The translations under genes and the position numbers were made by a program. Positions 12,976-22,800 of a stretch of DNA of 37,018 bases are shown here, in pieces. The DNA is from a virus. Each line of letters begins with the position of its first letter. Position 1 is the first letter of the stretch. The notes under the pieces are model-generated. The model saw nothing but the letters and a program-made list of their open reading frames with translations, was not told the DNA's origin and searched no databases. Location of the stretch: positions 1 through 37,018 of the IMG/VR virus record IMGVR_UViG_3300025601_000053. One strand, written 5' to 3'.

Positions 12976-13268
12976 TGACTACTAAAGCACCAAGAGATTA
13001 CAAAGCAGAGTATGCCAAGTACCAAGGCACTACTGAACAAAAGAAAAACCGCGCTAAACGGAATGCCGCCCGTACCAAACTGACGGCCGAGGGTAAGGTA
13101 TCCAAGGGGGATGGGAAGCATGTCAACCACAAGACTCCCCTATCACAAGGTGGGGGTAATGACCGCAGCAACCTGTCGGTTAAGACTGAAGCGGAAAACT
13201 CTTCCTATGCACGCACCAGTAGCGGAGCAATGAAGAAAGGTAAGAAGAAAGGTAAGAAAACTGTATGA
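12975..13268 (+). CDS. Small HNH nuclease-like basic protein
   Basis: A 97-residue very basic protein. GKHVNHKTPLSQGGGNDRSNL (about residues 47-67, with His49, His52 and Asn66) is the compact HNH motif found in small phage nucleases. The N-terminus is Lys/Arg/Tyr-rich and the C-terminus is a Lys/Gly run (KKGKKKGKK). It is tightly coupled to the nuclease gene upstream and the helicase gene downstream, so a role in DNA processing is more likely than homing. A nicking or structure-specific activity would be inference only. Confidence 0.75.
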   Translation: MTTKAPRDYKAEYAKYQGTTEQKKNRAKRNAARTKLTAEGKVSKGDGKHVNHKTPLSQGGGNDRSNLSVKTEAENSSYARTSSGAMKKGKKKGKKTV

Positions 13269-14815
13269 GAATAGTTAAGGATAGGGCTATGGTCTTAACT
13301 ACGACCCAACCGCATCTAATTACGGAGCGGTTGAAGAAGCATAAAATTATCTCTGAGGTAGACGGGGTTTACACCGTGGCCCTACCTTGGAATATGCTAG
13401 AGGCACAGGTACTTACTACTTTAAAACATGATGCCCCTTCCCCCATAACACGGGACTATACGTGGACAGGTCGGTTTACCCCCTTCGCCCACCAGAAAGA
13501 AACGTCTGCTTTCCTTACGCTACATAAAAAAGCCTTTTGCTTTAACGAGCAGGGCACAGGTAAGACAGCCTCAGTTATATGGGCAGCGGATTACCTAATG
13601 AAAATAGGCCAGATAAAAAGAGTGTTAGTTATTTGCCCGTTATCCATTATGAAATCAGCTTGGCAGGAAGACCTTTTTAAGTTCGCTATGCACCGCAGTT
13701 GTTCAGTGGCGCATGGAGCCGCACCCCAACGCAGGAAGATAATTGCTGCGGGTTCTGAGTTCGTTATCATAAACTTTGACGGAGTTGCGGTTGTTAAAGA
13801 GGAGATACTTAACGGGGGTTTTGACATGATTGTTGTGGATGAGGCTAGTGCTTACAAGAACGCTCAGACCGACCGGTGGAAAATACTCAGGGATTTGTGC
13901 ATAGGTATCCCTTGGCTTTGGATGCTTACTGGTACGCCAGCGGCACAGTCCCCTGTTGATGCGTTTGGTCTAGCTAGGTTAGTTAGCCCTGATAACGTTC
14001 CGAGATACTTTGGGCAGTTTAGGGATAAGGTTCTCTATAGAGTTACGCAGTTTAAGTGGGCCCCGAAACCTGAAGCCGACAAAGTAGTACACAACGCGCT
14101 ACAACCCGCTATTCGTTTTGAGAAAGATCAGTGCTTAGACTTACCTCCGGTTACTTCAGTAGAAAGATATGCAGCACTAACGCCCCAACAGTTTAAGTAC
14201 TACACGTTACTCAAAAAGCAGATGACAATGGAGGCGGGGGGAGAGCAGGTTACTTCAGTAAACGCAGCGACTAATATAAATAAACTACTCCAGATATCAG
14301 GAGGTGCGGTCTACACGGACACTAAAGAGGTTATAGAATTCGACGTTAGCAATAGGCTGCAAGTCGTGTTGGAAGTGATAAAAGAATCCTCACATAAGGT
14401 GCTAGTATTTGTGCCCTTTACGCATACGATAAACTTGTTGCAAGACTTCCTGACCAAGAAGAAAGTGACCTGCGATGTTATATCGGGCAAGGTAACGGTG
14501 AACCGGCGGCACCAGATAATTAAAGACTTCCAAGACAAAGATACTACGCAGGTGCTTATTATCCAGCCACAAGCAGCCTCGCATGGACTTACTCTAACGG
14601 CGGCCAACACCATTATCTGGTACGCTCCAGTTACTAGCGTAGAGACTTACCTGCAAGCTAACGCTCGGATAGATAGACCCGGCCAGCATAACCCTATGAC
14701 TATTGTGCATATCACAGGGAGTGAAGTTGAAGGCCGACTGTATAATATGCTTCGCGCTAACATCAGTAACCACAGCAAAATAATTGATTTATACAGACAG
14801 GAGTTAGACGCTTGA
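13265..14815 (+). CDS. SNF2-family DEAD-like helicase/translocase
   Basis: A 516-residue superfamily 2 protein. Motif I is NEQGTGKTAS (Lys100), motif Ia VLVICPLSIMKSAW, motif II VVDEAS (Asp192, Glu193), motif III LTGTPAAQS, and motif VI QANARIDRPGQ (Arg468, Arg471). The layout and size match short phage SNF2-like proteins, which are believed to help replication-fork restart or recombination. It lacks the extra domains of chromatin remodellers. The start overlaps the HNH gene stop (ATGA). The gene's last codons contain the -35 box of the next candidate promoter. Confidence 0.93.
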   Translation: MRIVKDRAMVLTTTQPHLITERLKKHKIISEVDGVYTVALPWNMLEAQVLTTLKHDAPSPITRDYTWTGRFTPFAHQKETSAFLTLHKKAFCFNEQGTGKTASVIWAADYLMKIGQIKRVLVICPLSIMKSAWQEDLFKFAMHRSCSVAHGAAPQRRKIIAAGSEFVIINFDGVAVVKEEILNGGFDMIVVDEASAYKNAQTDRWKILRDLCIGIPWLWMLTGTPAAQSPVDAFGLARLVSPDNVPRYFGQFRDKVLYRVTQFKWAPKPEADKVVHNALQPAIRFEKDQCLDLPPVTSVERYAALTPQQFKYYTLLKKQMTMEAGGEQVTSVNAATNINKLLQISGGAVYTDTKEVIEFDVSNRLQVVLEVIKESSHKVLVFVPFTHTINLLQDFLTKKKVTCDVISGKVTVNRRHQIIKDFQDKDTTQVLIIQPQAASHGLTLTAANTIIWYAPVTSVETYLQANARIDRPGQHNPMTIVHITGSEVEGRLYNMLRANISNHSKIIDLYRQELDA

Positions 14816-14839
14816 CAATGTAAAATTAGGTGTTAAACT
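14812..14839 (+). promoter_or_regulatory. Candidate sigma70 promoter before 14864
   Basis: A perfect TTGACA (14812-14817), a 16-base spacer and TAAACT (14834-14839, 4/6 match to TATAAT). The predicted start at about 14846 leaves a short leader with AAGGAG at 14852-14857 before the ATG at 14864. It sits at the only real gap between the helicase and primase genes, so it probably opens a transcription unit for 14864-19811. Confidence 0.6.
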
Positions 14840-14863
14840 CTTCCCCCCACTAAGGAGTAAAAT

Positions 14864-15247
14864 ATGAAAACAGCCGCCCAGCTTACCGCTATATTCATTA
14901 AGATGCGTGAGGCTATTAAAGTTAAAGAAGACGAGATTAAGGACATAAAATCGCAGCAAGAAGTAATTACCGAAAACCTCTTAGCCCTATGTGATGAGCA
15001 AGGGTTAGACAGTGTTAAGTCAAACACAGGTACGGTGACAAGAAGAGTACAGGCAAACTATTGGACTAGTGATTGGGAGCAGATGCACCACTTTATCAAA
15101 GAGCATGATGCCCTACACCTACTAGAGAAGAGAATTTCTAATAACAGCATGAAAGAGTTTTTAGAAGAGCACCCTGACCTGTCCCCCGCGGGACTTCAGA
15201 TCAACAGAAAGTTTGTTATCTCAGTACGCAAGCCCACGAAGGCATGA
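14864..15247 (+). CDS. Conserved phage protein with N-terminal coiled coil, 127 aa
   Basis: Residues 1-45 are a predicted coiled coil (KMREAIKVKEDEIKDIKSQQEV). The rest has a recognisable phage pattern: LDSVKSNTGTVTRRVQANYWTSDWEQMHHFIKEHDA, then LLEKRISNNSMKEFLEEHP. I have seen related proteins in many phages, where they are placed before single-strand-binding-protein genes and labelled hypothetical or Gp157-like. Here too the next gene encodes the gp2.5-like protein and overlaps it by four bases. A role as an SSB partner is plausible but unproven. AAGGAG precedes the start. Confidence 0.8.
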   Translation: MKTAAQLTAIFIKMREAIKVKEDEIKDIKSQQEVITENLLALCDEQGLDSVKSNTGTVTRRVQANYWTSDWEQMHHFIKEHDALHLLEKRISNNSMKEFLEEHPDLSPAGLQINRKFVISVRKPTKA

Positions 15248-16605
15248 TGAAGTTACAGTCTCAGGATGGGTTCTTTATCCGCCCTGACACTAAAGAAACT
15301 CTGCCCTCTATAGAAGTAGTAATAACAGATAGAGGGGCATTAGCTAGGAATTACTACAAGAGCCAGCAGCAAGTGTGTTGGTCATCAGATGGAAAGTTTC
15401 CTAGTTCAGCAGTCGCAGAGCCACAAGCAGCCCGTTGTTTAGACTGCTCGCAAAGCGTTAGAAGGGGTGGGTACAGTAGTGGCGCACCCTGCAAGTTTTT
15501 TAACGTAGTTACATTAGCAATACCGGAAGCCAATATAATCTGTAGCTTAAGACTAAGTGGACAGAGCTTATTTTCTAAGAAGGTTAACCAGTACAGCTTA
15601 CGCAGCTACGTGGAACACTTGGCCCAGCACAAAGAAGAAGTAGAACATGTCTTAACAGAGATTTACTTTGAAGAGACTAATGGATACAACAGTGTTTATT
15701 TTAAACCAGTTCGACCTTTAGCCGAGGAAGAACTAGCAAAAGTGGAAAGGCTAATTAAAGCTGCATCCCTTTCAACCAATCCTTTTGAACAGGATACCGA
15801 GGAACTATTTATGGCTAACCAAACTCACATAATCAAGAACGTAGAAGCCCGATACCCACGACTAGACCGGCCTTACCGGTTTGATAACACCGCGGGAAAG
15901 AACGGCAAAAGCGTTCCATGTGATGCACTAGAAGACGGCGCGAAGTATGAGCTGGACTTCTTGATGACACAGACCCAAGCCAAAGAGCTCTATAGCATTA
16001 TGCAAGAGGTTTACACGAACGCCGCTAAGCGTGATAAGTCTTGGCCTACTACGTTAGAGATGCCATTTAAGAAACAAGAGGATGGCACTTTTTTGGCCAA
16101 GGCAGTTTTGAAAGCAGCATACAGTGGGACGGCGACCGACTCCCCTGCTCAGTTCGATGCCCAGAACGAGCGCCTTGGGGAGGACTTCATGCTTACTACA
16201 GGCAGCACAGTAAATGCAGCCCTAGAGATGATTCCTTATAAGATGGCGGCTACAGGGGTATCGCTACGCTTACGCGGTGTGCAAGTTACGAAATACCTAC
16301 CGTACAAACCTGCTTCACCGTTTGACCAAGAGGAAGGTGGCTTCACTGCTGACACGGCAAAGAGTTTTTTTGCCAAACCTGACGAGGTTGACGAGGTTGA
16401 CGAGCCAGATGAAATCCCAGTAGCTAAGAAAGAAGCTGTCTCAGTTGCCGAGTTTGATGCAGACCCATTTGCAGATTCCCCAGCACCTACGAAAGCCGCG
16501 GCAAAAGCGCCAGTCAAGCGTACAAAGAAAGCCGCAGAACCCACTCCGGCCGACGATGCGGAGATTGCATCAATCATTGATATCTGGGGTAGTGAGGGAG
16601 ACTAA
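15244..16605 (+). CDS. Fusion of a Cys-containing N-terminal domain to a T7 gp2.5-like ssDNA-binding protein
   Basis: A 453-residue protein in two parts. Residues 1-180 contain Cys45 and a Cys65-x2-Cys68 ... Cys83 cluster that may bind zinc; no function is recognised. From Met190 (MANQTHIIKNVEARYPRLDRPYRF) the sequence follows the pattern of phage single-strand DNA-binding proteins of the T7 gp2.5 type: ELDFLMTQTQAKELY, then the GSTVNAALEMIPYKMA and GVSLRLRGVQV segments. A Pro/Ala/Lys-rich linker and an acidic C-terminal tail end the protein, as needed in gp2.5 for contacts with polymerase and helicase. The internal ATG at 15811 is preceded by GAGGAAC, so a shorter 264-residue SSB may also be made. 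Confidence 0.75.
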   Translation: MMKLQSQDGFFIRPDTKETLPSIEVVITDRGALARNYYKSQQQVCWSSDGKFPSSAVAEPQAARCLDCSQSVRRGGYSSGAPCKFFNVVTLAIPEANIICSLRLSGQSLFSKKVNQYSLRSYVEHLAQHKEEVEHVLTEIYFEETNGYNSVYFKPVRPLAEEELAKVERLIKAASLSTNPFEQDTEELFMANQTHIIKNVEARYPRLDRPYRFDNTAGKNGKSVPCDALEDGAKYELDFLMTQTQAKELYSIMQEVYTNAAKRDKSWPTTLEMPFKKQEDGTFLAKAVLKAAYSGTATDSPAQFDAQNERLGEDFMLTTGSTVNAALEMIPYKMAATGVSLRLRGVQVTKYLPYKPASPFDQEEGGFTADTAKSFFAKPDEVDEVDEPDEIPVAKKEAVSVAEFDADPFADSPAPTKAAAKAPVKRTKKAAEPTPADDAEIASIIDIWGSEGD

Positions 16606-16841
16606 TGAGCTACGGGTATACAACACGACTCGTTAGGCTCAATAAGGAAGCCGATAAAACCAATCTCGGGGTGAAGCTAGGCCGTCTGTGCATTCGTAAA
16701 GAAGTGCCGGTGGTTCAAGTTTCCCTTGAGCTGGGGGTAAGCCGGATGGCGGTGTACAATTGGTTTTCTGGGTCTAGCGAACCTTCCGATAGAATGACCG
16801 GTGCCATAACTAAACTGATAGCGGAGTACCGCCAACGATGA
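16605..16841 (+). CDS. Cro/C1-type HTH protein, 78 aa
   Basis: A small protein with a helix-turn-helix at about residues 38-60 (VSLELGVSRMAVYNWFSGSSEPS), the Xre/Cro/C1 pattern including Trp in the recognition helix. It starts in a TAATG overlap with the SSB gene and its stop overlaps the primase start (ATGA), so it is made together with replication proteins. It could bind an operator, possibly one of the repeated palindromes, or the replication origin. No second repressor-like gene is visible in this window. Confidence 0.8.
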   Translation: MSYGYTTRLVRLNKEADKTNLGVKLGRLCIRKEVPVVQVSLELGVSRMAVYNWFSGSSEPSDRMTGAITKLIAEYRQR

Positions 16842-19648
16842 ACGCTTTTAGCCTCATAGATTATGTAGTGCCCTCGGGTGGCTTCTACTGTGTGGTTGGT
16901 ATGGACGAGGGTGGCCCACTAGATACTAGGCTTACCCAAGATAGGGCAGAGGTAGATAGAATAGTTGAACAGTTTGTACAGCAAAACAAACATGTCTACT
17001 TCGCCCTCTCTAAGTTTAAGACAGATCAGAACAGAACTGCTGATAACGCTGAAGCACTCCAAGCCGTCTGGGTAGATATAGACTGTGGGGAAGCCAAGGC
17101 AAATGAGATAGAAGAGTCTACAGGGTTACCCAAAGGGTATGTAGATAAAGCTACAGCTAGTATGGCCTTAAAAAAGTTTTGCGATACTGTAGGTTTACCT
17201 GTCCCTGCAATAATAGACTCTGGTAATGGGCTACATGCCTATTGGGCGTTAACCGAAGAAGTCCCTAGGGACAGGTGGTCGCCCATAGCTGACCGATTGA
17301 AGCAGGTTTGCGTTACCCAGAAGTTCTGTGCTGACCCCCGCGTTTTTGATGTTTCGCGTATATTGAGAGTGCCGGGAAGTTTTAACCAGAAGTCTCAACC
17401 CGCAAGAGAAGTAAAAGTATTACGCCCAAGCACTACCCGAGTAACACCAGATGCCCTACGAGAAATATTGGGGGTCGCCTCAGACGCAGTGGATGCTGTT
17501 AAGCCTAAGCGCGAACTGTCTGTACTCCAGAAGTTACTCGACCAGAACACGGACAATAGTTTTAAACGGATACTAGTTAAGAAGGATTCATGTCTACAGC
17601 TACGTGATTGTTTGCTTAACAGAGCTACGTTGTCCGAGCCCCGTTGGTTCAATGCCCTATCTATAGCAAAGTTTTGTGAGGATGGGGATGTAGCAATACA
17701 TAGACTTTCAGAGGGCCACCCAGACTATAACCACAATGCAGTGGAGCGGAAAATTGTAGGCATTAAGGGACCGCATTCTTGCCTAGAGTTCGAGAAAAAT
17801 AACCAAGGGGGTTGCGAAGGTTGCCCCCACAAGGGAAAGATTACTAGTCCTATAAGTTTAGGTAAGGTTCTTGCGCCCGCCAAGGCCGTTAAGGCTAACA
17901 AGTACCCTAGTGGGTACACCCTAGGAGAGAAAGGTGGTGTTTACTACACAGGAGGGGAAGATGTTGAGCTTGTGTATCGCTACGACTTTTACCTAGACCA
18001 AGTTATGGTTGATCCAGAAGACGGTGATGTTGGTGTATTCAAGGTGCATACTGCACACAATGGGGTACGAGAGTTCACAATTAAGTTTGACTGCCTAGGG
18101 CAAAAAGAGCTCCAGCAGAGGTTAGCTAAGTACGGCATCATAGGGCACAGAGCACAGCACAAACTGCTTACTGACTATGTAATAAATGCACTTTTAGAAT
18201 CACAGGACATGAACAGGGCAAAACTTATGAGAGTACAACTAGGATGGGCCGACAATGACAGCAAGTTTATTGTCGGAGAACGCGAGATAACTGTGGACGG
18301 TTGCTACCATTCACCGGCTTCAAGCATAACTGAGTCATACGCTCCGCACTTCGCACCGAAAGGTTCATACGCTAAGTGGCAGGAGGTGTTTAACATCTAC
18401 AACAGGCCGGGACTAGAGGTGCAAGCCTTCGCGGCATTGAGTGGTTTCGGGGCCCCCTTACTCAAACTAACAGGGCAGAAGGGTGCGTTGATTAACCTAG
18501 TGCATAAACATGCAGGTACTGGAAAGACTACAGTGCTGCGTATGGCAAACAGTATATGTGGTGACCCTGAGAATCTACTAGGCACCCCAGACGACACAAT
18601 GGTTGGTAGGATAAACAAGCTGGGCGTTTTTAACAGCATAGTAAACACTATGGACGAGCTCACTAACATGGAAGACAAGGAGGTGGGTAGGTTTGCCTAC
18701 GCTTGTTCACAGGGTAAGGGTAAGGAGAGAGGGCAGGCGGCTATTAATGCCAACCGTAAAAACCTGACCACTTGGAGAACCATAACGCTAACTACTTCTA
18801 ACTCTTCGTTATACCAGAAGCTACAGCACCTAAAGGGGATTCCAGACGGGGAGCTAATGCGTATCATCGAGTTCGTTATCGAGTACCAAGACGTTAGCAT
18901 TGTCAGCACAGCAGAAGGCAAGGAGATGTTTGACCACCAGTTAAATGCGAACTACGGACACGCTATTGTGCCATTCATGCAGCATGTTATAGCCAACATA
19001 GACGCTGTTAGAGAGCGCATTAAATCCGTACAAAGCAAGATAGACTCCGAGCTCAACCTTACTCAGCGGGAAAGAAACTGGTCTGCCATTATTGCGGCGA
19101 ACATTACTGCGGGTATGATTGCTACTGAGCTGGGGATTATTAACTTTGATATGCGGCGTATATATAAGAATACTGCGCCTATACTTAGCAGTATGCGTGA
19201 TGACACCGTGGCTCCGATTGATTCAAACGCAGGCAACATTGGGGAGTTTATAAACCGCAACTTGATACACACCTTGGTAGTAGAAAGTGGCAACGATAGG
19301 CGTTCGGGTAGAGTTAAAGCACCTCAGCTAGAACCCCGAGGAAGTTTATATATTCGGATTGAGCCTGATACAAACAGGATGTACGTGTCGGTAAGCAGAC
19401 TGCGTGATGACTTTGATAAAAACGGGATTGATTATAAGTCCTTTGTTAAGGAGCTAACCGCAGCGGGTATGATATTGGAGACTAAAAACTTTCACCTAGG
19501 TAAGGGTTTTGTGGGGGCTAGTACAGCCACTAGGTCCATAGTATTTGACACAGCCCACCCAGAGTTTGGTGGTCGGTTGGATGCAAAGGTTTTTGTCCCT
19601 TTAGCGGAAGAGCTGCATGAAAGTGGAGAATCTGACCTACCAGATTAA
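16838..19648 (+). CDS. Primase-helicase: AEP-type primase domain plus DUF927-like helicase
   Basis: A 936-residue protein. The N-terminal third has an archaeo-eukaryotic-type primase signature: WVDIDC (Asp80, Asp82), SGNGLHAYW (His132) and FDVSRILRVPGSFN (Asp170 onward). Residues about 310-330 carry a small Cys/His cluster (PHSCLEFEKNNQGGCEGCPHKG) that may bind zinc. The C-terminal half is a DUF927-like ATPase with VHKHAGTGKTT (Lys563) as Walker A and NTMDELT (Asp606, Glu607) as Walker B. Such fusions both unwind and prime DNA at phage replication forks. It is the last large gene of the rightward arm, coupled to the HTH gene upstream. The Walker A lacks the usual first Gly but is otherwise normal. 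Confidence 0.9.
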   Translation: MNAFSLIDYVVPSGGFYCVVGMDEGGPLDTRLTQDRAEVDRIVEQFVQQNKHVYFALSKFKTDQNRTADNAEALQAVWVDIDCGEAKANEIEESTGLPKGYVDKATASMALKKFCDTVGLPVPAIIDSGNGLHAYWALTEEVPRDRWSPIADRLKQVCVTQKFCADPRVFDVSRILRVPGSFNQKSQPAREVKVLRPSTTRVTPDALREILGVASDAVDAVKPKRELSVLQKLLDQNTDNSFKRILVKKDSCLQLRDCLLNRATLSEPRWFNALSIAKFCEDGDVAIHRLSEGHPDYNHNAVERKIVGIKGPHSCLEFEKNNQGGCEGCPHKGKITSPISLGKVLAPAKAVKANKYPSGYTLGEKGGVYYTGGEDVELVYRYDFYLDQVMVDPEDGDVGVFKVHTAHNGVREFTIKFDCLGQKELQQRLAKYGIIGHRAQHKLLTDYVINALLESQDMNRAKLMRVQLGWADNDSKFIVGEREITVDGCYHSPASSITESYAPHFAPKGSYAKWQEVFNIYNRPGLEVQAFAALSGFGAPLLKLTGQKGALINLVHKHAGTGKTTVLRMANSICGDPENLLGTPDDTMVGRINKLGVFNSIVNTMDELTNMEDKEVGRFAYACSQGKGKERGQAAINANRKNLTTWRTITLTTSNSSLYQKLQHLKGIPDGELMRIIEFVIEYQDVSIVSTAEGKEMFDHQLNANYGHAIVPFMQHVIANIDAVRERIKSVQSKIDSELNLTQRERNWSAIIAANITAGMIATELGIINFDMRRIYKNTAPILSSMRDDTVAPIDSNAGNIGEFINRNLIHTLVVESGNDRRSGRVKAPQLEPRGSLYIRIEPDTNRMYVSVSRLRDDFDKNGIDYKSFVKELTAAGMILETKNFHLGKGFVGASTATRSIVFDTAHPEFGGRLDAKVFVPLAEELHESGESDLPD

Positions 19649-19811
19649 CTGGAAAGCGTTTAAGGCAGGGGCCTCTTTCTTTATCCCTTGCCTTAAGCCC
19701 CCGCAAGCCCGAGCAATTATCCTAACTGAAACTAGTAGACACAAATATAAAGTGGTTACTAAAATAGTTATAGAAGATGGGGTGCGGGGCATCCGTGTAT
19801 GGAGAGTCTAG
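19617..19811 (+). CDS. Small phage protein at the end of the rightward arm
   Basis: A 64-residue protein beginning MKVENLTYQINWKAFKAGASFF, overlapping the end of the primase gene by 32 bases, with GCGGAAGAG upstream of the ATG. It has an INW...SFFIPCL motif followed by a short basic region; I have seen this type of small protein in related phages but know no function. The stop codon overlaps the stop of the leftward 1922-residue gene in the four bases CTAG, so no room is left for a terminator between the arms. Confidence 0.65.
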   Translation: MKVENLTYQINWKAFKAGASFFIPCLKPPQARAIILTETSRHKYKVVTKIVIEDGVRGIRVWRV

Positions 19812-22800
19812 TCGCCATCAAAGAATCTCTCGTTTAATTCAGGGGTAAGAGCATCGTTAAACTTAAGCCCCTTAATTAATTTCTGTTCGTAAGACTGCCT
19901 AGATTTAAACGAGCTCGACAAAGTGTTTGACTTAACCAGCGCCGGATATCTTTGGGCAAACTTCATCAACTCCATAGCCGCTTCATTGGCCAGTTCTAAG
20001 TCCCCAGTAGTTGCCCCTATGTAGTACCTCTTTAATATTTTTTGCTTGCGAGCTAACACTTTAGATTCATAGTTAGCCGCGTCACCTCTCTTCTCGTAGG
20101 TATTAGACAAATCAGCCGGTGAAAAACCAAAGGCTTGCATGAATAGGTTGTAGCCGTTTATGTCTGTATCTATTGGTGCGCCGTCCATAGTACGGGCCCC
20201 CTCGAAGTAGTACCTCCCTGCCTTAAGTACATTACGCGCTGCACTGGGTAGTATAGTTTCCATAAAGCGGGAGTACTCCCCGGCTTCTAACAGCTTACCC
20301 GCCCCCCGTTCAACCCCAAGGGCATAACTGCCTACTGGGCCCATAGCCTGCATAATAGCGGTCAGCACATAGCCGTTTTGCTCAATACTGTACGGGTCTT
20401 CTCTAAATAATAATCCGTTTGCGATACCAGTACGGTTAGAAATTTCTAAGTTGGTAGCTGCGTTGACTGGACCCTTAAAGGCGAAGTCCCCCACAAACTC
20501 ACGAGTCCATGTCCTAGCGTTAAAAGGCTCCTCTTCATCGTCCGGTATAAGAGCTGCAATTATGTTAGCGAAGGTAGCCGCAGCACCAAAGAAAGGTAAG
20601 CCGTTAACTCCTGCTACTGTAGCACTCATAGCGTAGATGCCTATTATCTCAGACCTTGCCTTACGTTTAGTTTCAGGGTCTGCACCTTTGACCGCACCGT
20701 TAGCCGCAAAAGCAGTTTGGACGGCGCTGTTCCATATCCAAGATTTAAAGGTAAACATAACTCGACCAATAGAGCCCTGTGCCAGCCGTGGTCCCTCAGC
20801 AGCCATACCCGTGGTATGAACATCCATAACAACTTGTCTAGCGTAAACCGAGGCTTCTTTTTTTGTCTTGCCCGAAGCTAGTGCTAGTTCATAGGCTGTT
20901 ATAGCAACAGTAGCCCTGCTGTATTTTTCTGCTGCGGTAAACGGGTAAGACAGTATGTCCAAAAACTTGGACCCCACAGAATCAAACTCGTCAACTGAAG
21001 CGTTAGCACCGTCTTGTAGTTCCTTCTGTAGCGTATGCTCCCTTTGCCCAAACTCATCTAGAGTCTCTACTAGGGTTTTGTATCTCTCATCAAACTGCCA
21101 ACCTTTATCCCCACGCCTACTTGCTACTTTCATGGCCTTTAGCATTTGGGTATTAGCACTTCCAAAGGTAAAATCTGCCGCAAGTTTTGGTAAGCCCAGC
21201 ATTATTATGGCGCTTAGGTTAACCACCGCCGCAGACACACTACCCAGTAAGTACAAGTTATACGCCGCAGTTGTTAAGAACCCAGTCATAGCTGGATAGC
21301 TAGGGCTTCGTATAAACCCACTACGTTTCCCTATCTCGTTAGCAACGGCTTGGATATCCCCATTATCTAAGTTTGTTCTTTTGGCACCCAACTCGGCAAT
21401 GCCCGCAAGTGCCTCTTCAACCGCTGGAGCATGTGCTAGGTTAGCTAGTTTGCTGTTAAACCGGAGTGCAGTTTCCGAGTAGCCTTGCAGTAGGTCGTAG
21501 CTCTCTCCACCAAGTTCATCCGCTTTGCGTGTACGTTGCATGAAAGAAGAATCAGGGTACATAGACAGCATGACTTGGTAAATTTGATCCCTTTGATTTT
21601 GGGTTTCCACTTGATTCATTAACTTAGCTATGAAACTTCCAGAGGGCATTCCCTTAGGGTCAAAAGTAACTTCCTCCATCCTGTCTGTAAAAGTCTCGGA
21701 ATCCTTTTTTATAACGGCTTGGTTATCCCTTATAAAATCCTTTCTCTTCGCGTTGGAAACAAACCCAACTTGCATTATTTGGTTGGTATTAATGTCTTCG
21801 TACCTTATGAAGTATTCCCCGGGATGGCGGAAAGGCACATACCCAATAATGGGATTGTCCCTAGTAAACTGGGCCATCAATATATCTTTTTGTGTGCCCG
21901 CTTTTACTCCCTCAAAGGTAAACTTAAGTAGCTTGTTGTAGGAGTCTTTGTACTCCATAACTATTTCTTTATACATACCCTGCAAGTCGCCGTTCTTATC
22001 TAGGTTCCTTAACCGGTTAGAAAGTGCGGTAAACTGAGCCTGCTTCGCAGGGGATAACGTGCTAGGGTCAAACTCTTTGTGTATGCCTACTAGGTCAAAC
22101 CGTAGTCTACGGGCTTCCGAGGCAATTTTCCCCAGCTCTAATAACTTATTAGGGTGAGCCTTAGCTATCTTTTTAAACCTACGGTAGTTTTTTTGAATGC
22201 GCTGAAGCCCAATCTGTGTTTGCCCCTGCCTGAGAAGTATGGCATCTCGTAGGGCTACAAGCTGGGGAACTTTCTTACTATACAACCGGATAAGATCGTT
22301 AAGGCGAAGCCCAGCAAACACCTTACTGAGTAGAGACTTAGCTCCCGCATCATTAGTAAGGTTAGAGATAGTGTTGCGTAGGTCTTCCTTCTTTTTGCCA
22401 ACTAACGTAGAGCCCATAGTCAGTAACTCGCCCATAGCGGAGTTACCCATAGCGGGAGTGCCGCTAAACAACTTAGTTTCCAAGGAGGGTTCTACGTCTT
22501 GGGATATATCTAGCACGTTCTCTACTAGCCGAACGGCCTCAGTGTATGCAGTTTGATCCTTACGAAACCCAAAGAACCTAGCAATAATATCCGCTATGTA
22601 GGCAAAGTAACTCTGATTCCCCTTAGGGGGTTTCATCCCTTTAAGCAAAGCAACTAGCTGCTGGTTAGCCGCCAGCTCTGCCGCAAACTCTTGCATACTT
22701 TCCCCAGCATAGAGTCCAGATAGAGAACCCTGTATGTCTGAGAAAAAGGCAAAGAGTTCTTTAGTAACCGCTAAGTTTGGGTTGTTCAAAGCCTGTGCTA

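Noticed and set aside
19661-19695. Inverted repeat near the meeting point of the arms as a bidirectional terminator
   Set aside because: The arms (19661-19670 and 19685-19695) pair with one bulge, but no T-run follows on either strand and the element lies within coding sequence of the 64-residue gene.
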